From positions 2,438,377 to 2,459,541 of the forward strand of contig CP070839.1 of NCBI GenBank assembly GCA_020341875.1: a DNA stretch of 21,165 bases, written 5' to 3'. Each line of letters begins with the position of its first letter. Positions within the stretch are counted from its first letter, which is position 1. Both the position numbers and the translations under genes were made by a program. Below are positions 18,960-21,165 of this stretch, piece after piece. Origin of the DNA: Candidatus Zixiibacteriota bacterium. GTDB lineage: Bacteria > Zixibacteria > MSB-5A5 > SM1-73. The notes under the pieces were generated by a model. That model had not been told where the DNA came from and ran no database searches. It worked only from the letters and a program-made list of their open reading frames with translations.

Positions 18960-21165
18960 ATGAAGCGAAACCTGTTACTACTCGCAGTGATGATTTGGGT
19001 AGCTTTCGGCTTCAGTCTGGCCCAGGCGGCACAGGATCCCAATGACAACGGCGCTGCTGATACCCTCTACCTGGAATCCTGGCCTGACGATGAGGGGCTC
19101 TTTTGGCCGCCCCCATGGGACGTTAAAATCGCCGCGTATATAACCAATGATATCCCGGATCCCGACATCGACTCCATCGCGGGTATCGTTATTCCTCTGT
19201 GCTATACCTCCTCCAACGCTGCTGCTAACGCCACCATAGATATCGCCAAGAACAACACCAACCTGTATCCCTTCCCGGACTTGGACAACAGCATATTCCA
19301 GCATCTGCCGGATATGGCTACCAGGACGGTGGAGAACTGGATGATGCTTTACTCCGAGGAGCTGATGGGCACGGATTGGGATACCAAGATTCTGGATCTG
19401 GGCACCGGGGACCATTTCTGGCTGTCCCTGGTTCCTACCGGAACAGCGGATAGGAGGTTCTGGGGCGGCAGCCGACAGCTCACTGCGACCATCACCTTCA
19501 CCATAGAGGACAGCACGGTCATCTGTTTGGACAGCTGTTTCTGGCCCCCGACCGGCCGACTGGCCTTCTCCAGGTCGGATGCGGTTACCTACATACCGCA
19601 GATCTGGGACGATTATCAGGGAACAGAGTGGTACTGCGACACCTTCTATATCGTTCCCAACCAGTTCCCGGAGGTCACCTGCCCCGGTGATAGGGGCTCG
19701 TTCACGTTCAATATGAACGGACACTACGAGCTTGAATACGTTATCGCCATCGACTATGACGGAGTTATCGTTGACGTGTCGGCGGTCTTCGCCGGAAGCG
19801 GAGTGGCTAACGTCACCCTTACCGGCGGAACGACCGGGGATAGCACCTATCAGGCGACCCTTGAATTCGACGTGGTCAACCACTGCGAAGCTGGCGGAAC
19901 GATAACCGTTACGGCCTTGGACGATGCCGGTGGCGATGGGGAGTGCACCGTTGATATCATTCTGGAGAACAACCCGCCGGTCTGCACCGAGCCGGATGAT
20001 TGGACTGGCTCCTATTCTGAGACGATGGTCAGCACCGACTTCACGTGCGAGGATGAAGATGGCGACCCTACCACCATGACGATTGTCGGCGTCACCCCGG
20101 CGCCATGCTGCGGCGGTCCGGTGATCGTGGACAACCATGTCGAGTGGGTAGGCTGCTGCTGCATGGTCTGCATTGAGTACATCATCACCTTGGAGTGCAT
20201 GGATATCTGCGGCGCCACGGCGCCTCCTCAGATCTTCACCGTGCATTTCACCAACGATCCGCCGGTTGCAACCTGTCCGGACAATGCCGTCGTCACGGCT
20301 GGCTCCAAGTTTGTCAGCACCGAGTTCGACGTCCAGGATCCGGACGGTGGGCATTTCAGCAAGACTATCACCATCGATCCTCCGTCCGTCAACCCGGTGG
20401 TCTTCGTGCACGACCCGGTGTCCCACTTTGAGTGGCAAACGGACGCCAGCGAGGAAGGAACCTACACCATCTGCGTAACCGTGTTTGATGAGTGTGATGC
20501 CACGGATTCGTGCTGCTTCGAGGTCGAGGTGGTCTCCTATGGATTCAGCAACATCTTCATCCCCAATACCGACTGCGTGAATCCCGGAGAGTATGTCTGC
20601 CTGCCCATCTTGCTGGACAACAACACCACCCCGTTCGGCGGATTCGAGCTGGCCGTCGACTTCGACTACACCGCCATGACCTTTGTGGGCGCCGAGCCTT
20701 GCGAGGCCATCGAGGGCTTTGAGAAGTTCACCTACAGGCTGCTTCCCTGCCCGGCTTGCCCCTGCTGCAAGTACAAGATCTTCCTCTATGGTCAGTATGA
20801 TCTGCCCAACGGCGTGGGGAACATCGGCGATCCGATCCCCATGACCCCGCAGGGAGTGTATCAGTGCTTGGTTGAACTCTGCTTCGTGGTCAACAACGAC
20901 GAGAACCTGCGCGGCTTCAAGATCCCGGTCTGCTGGGAGTGGGAAGGCACCATAGGCGAGCAAGGCTGCTTAGTTGAGGACTGGAACTGTGGAGAGAACA
21001 CCTTCTCCAGTTGGTCTGGAGATACTCTCTACACCAGCATGCTGTGCTGCCAGTTCGTGGCGGATCTGTGCGATGATCCTTCCGACAGGGTTGACGGCAA
21101 GCTGATCTTCCAGTGGGGTGTCTGCGGACAGAACTGCGGCGGTGTGGACGTTTGTGCTGCCGGTC
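18960..21165 (+). CDS. Large secreted Cys-rich protein with Ig-like repeats and a cohesin-like domain (3' end outside window)
   Basis: An uninterrupted frame of 735 codons runs off the window. ATG 18960 follows AAGGAG at seven bases. Residues 1-23 are a signal peptide (MKRNLLLLAVMIWVAFGF, cleavage after AQA). The exported part has an N-terminal beta-rich domain (about 24-230), three Ig/cadherin-like modules of about 90-100 residues starting near FPEVTCPGD (235), NNPPVCTEP (337) and NDPPVATCP (430), then a cohesin-like segment from about 530 (IFIPNTDCVNPGEYVCLPIL, then GGFELAVDFDYTAMTFVGAE). It is rich in Asp and Cys, with clusters such as VGCCCMVC and CPACPCCKYK. I expect an extracellular or cell-surface adhesion or scaffold role, but no enzyme motif is seen. 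The preceding leader and strong promoter suggest high expression. Confidence 0.9.
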   Translation, partial: MKRNLLLLAVMIWVAFGFSLAQAAQDPNDNGAADTLYLESWPDDEGLFWPPPWDVKIAAYITNDIPDPDIDSIAGIVIPLCYTSSNAAANATIDIAKNNTNLYPFPDLDNSIFQHLPDMATRTVENWMMLYSEELMGTDWDTKILDLGTGDHFWLSLVPTGTADRRFWGGSRQLTATITFTIEDSTVICLDSCFWPPTGRLAFSRSDAVTYIPQIWDDYQGTEWYCDTFYIVPNQFPEVTCPGDRGSFTFNMNGHYELEYVIAIDYDGVIVDVSAVFAGSGVANVTLTGGTTGDSTYQATLEFDVVNHCEAGGTITVTALDDAGGDGECTVDIILENNPPVCTEPDDWTGSYSETMVSTDFTCEDEDGDPTTMTIVGVTPAPCCGGPVIVDNHVEWVGCCCMVCIEYIITLECMDICGATAPPQIFTVHFTNDPPVATCPDNAVVTAGSKFVSTEFDVQDPDGGHFSKTITIDPPSVNPVVFVHDPVSHFEWQTDASEEGTYTICVTVFDECDATDSCCFEVEVVSYGFSNIFIPNTDCVNPGEYVCLPILLDNNTTPFGGFELAVDFDYTAMTFVGAEPCEAIEGFEKFTYRLLPCPACPCCKYKIFLYGQYDLPNGVGNIGDPIPMTPQGVYQCLVELCFVVNNDENLRGFKIPVCWEWEGTIGEQGCLVEDWNCGENTFSSWSGDTLYTSMLCCQFVADLCDDPSDRVDGKLIFQWGVCGQNCGGVDVCAAG

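Noticed and set aside
18978..20963. 661-codon open frame on the minus strand
   Set aside because: It is the exact antisense shadow of the plus-strand secreted protein gene, which has a signal peptide, ribosome-binding site and promoter. The shadow has none and reads as His/Arg/Asp-rich nonsense.
1..21165. CRISPR array, tRNA, rRNA, transposase or integrase
   Set aside because: No regularly spaced repeats, cloverleaf, rRNA segments or mobile-element proteins were found on either strand.

Overview
The window reads as a chromosomal segment of an uncultured, mainly anaerobic bacterium of moderate GC content. Low-potential iron-sulfur enzymes, rubredoxin, a flavodiiron protein, an octahaem cytochrome c and a ferredoxin-dependent 2-oxoacid oxidoreductase point to an anaerobe that meets oxygen or nitrogen oxides. 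The large secreted protein at the right edge is Asp/Cys-rich, with tandem Ig-like modules, a cohesin-like domain and a terminal segment ending near GGVDVC. It resembles secreted proteins I associate with candidate phylum Zixibacteria. That assignment is an inference from style, not a database result.

Layout. (1) Positions 1-11773, all on the minus strand: a nearly gap-free run of about 15 genes. In transcription order they are a PerR/Fur-type regulator, a permease with a C-terminal HMA domain, rubredoxin, a ferritin-like protein, a flavodiiron protein (FprA type), an octahaem HAO-family cytochrome, a YgbA-family protein, a ferredoxin-like protein, an ArsC-type reductase, a DUF438-hemerythrin-PAS protein, a DUF1858 protein, a possible 34-codon ORF, a gamma-alpha fused 2-oxoacid:ferredoxin oxidoreductase subunit, its beta subunit, and two peroxiredoxins (the last cut by the window edge). 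(2) 11774-12437: non-coding, with several palindromes. (3) 12438-13244, plus strand: a secreted dienelactone-hydrolase-family protein, with hairpins on both sides. (4) 13536-14466, minus strand: a GAF + histidine-phosphoacceptor protein without an ATPase domain, with an apparent frameshift near its 5' end and a strong terminator behind it. (5) 14703-18002, minus strand: a two-gene amino-acid dehydrogenase module (DAO-type beta subunit and a multi-cluster alpha subunit). (6) 18149 to the end, plus strand: a near-perfect sigma70 promoter, an ~780-base leader with mini-ORFs, hairpins and an antisense gene remnant, then the large secreted protein, which runs off the window.

How it may work together. 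The 1-11773 block looks like a defence and redox unit for peroxide, O2 and nitric oxide. Peroxiredoxins and the ferritin-like protein would handle peroxide. Rubredoxin would feed the flavodiiron protein (O2/NO reduction). The octahaem cytochrome would act on hydroxylamine or NO in the periplasm. YgbA, DUF438 and DUF1858 proteins are candidate nitrosative-stress or sensory components. The 2-oxoacid oxidoreductase and ferredoxin-like protein could supply low-potential electrons. The PerR-like protein heads the run and is the obvious candidate regulator. Co-transcription is inferred from strand, spacing and start/stop overlaps.
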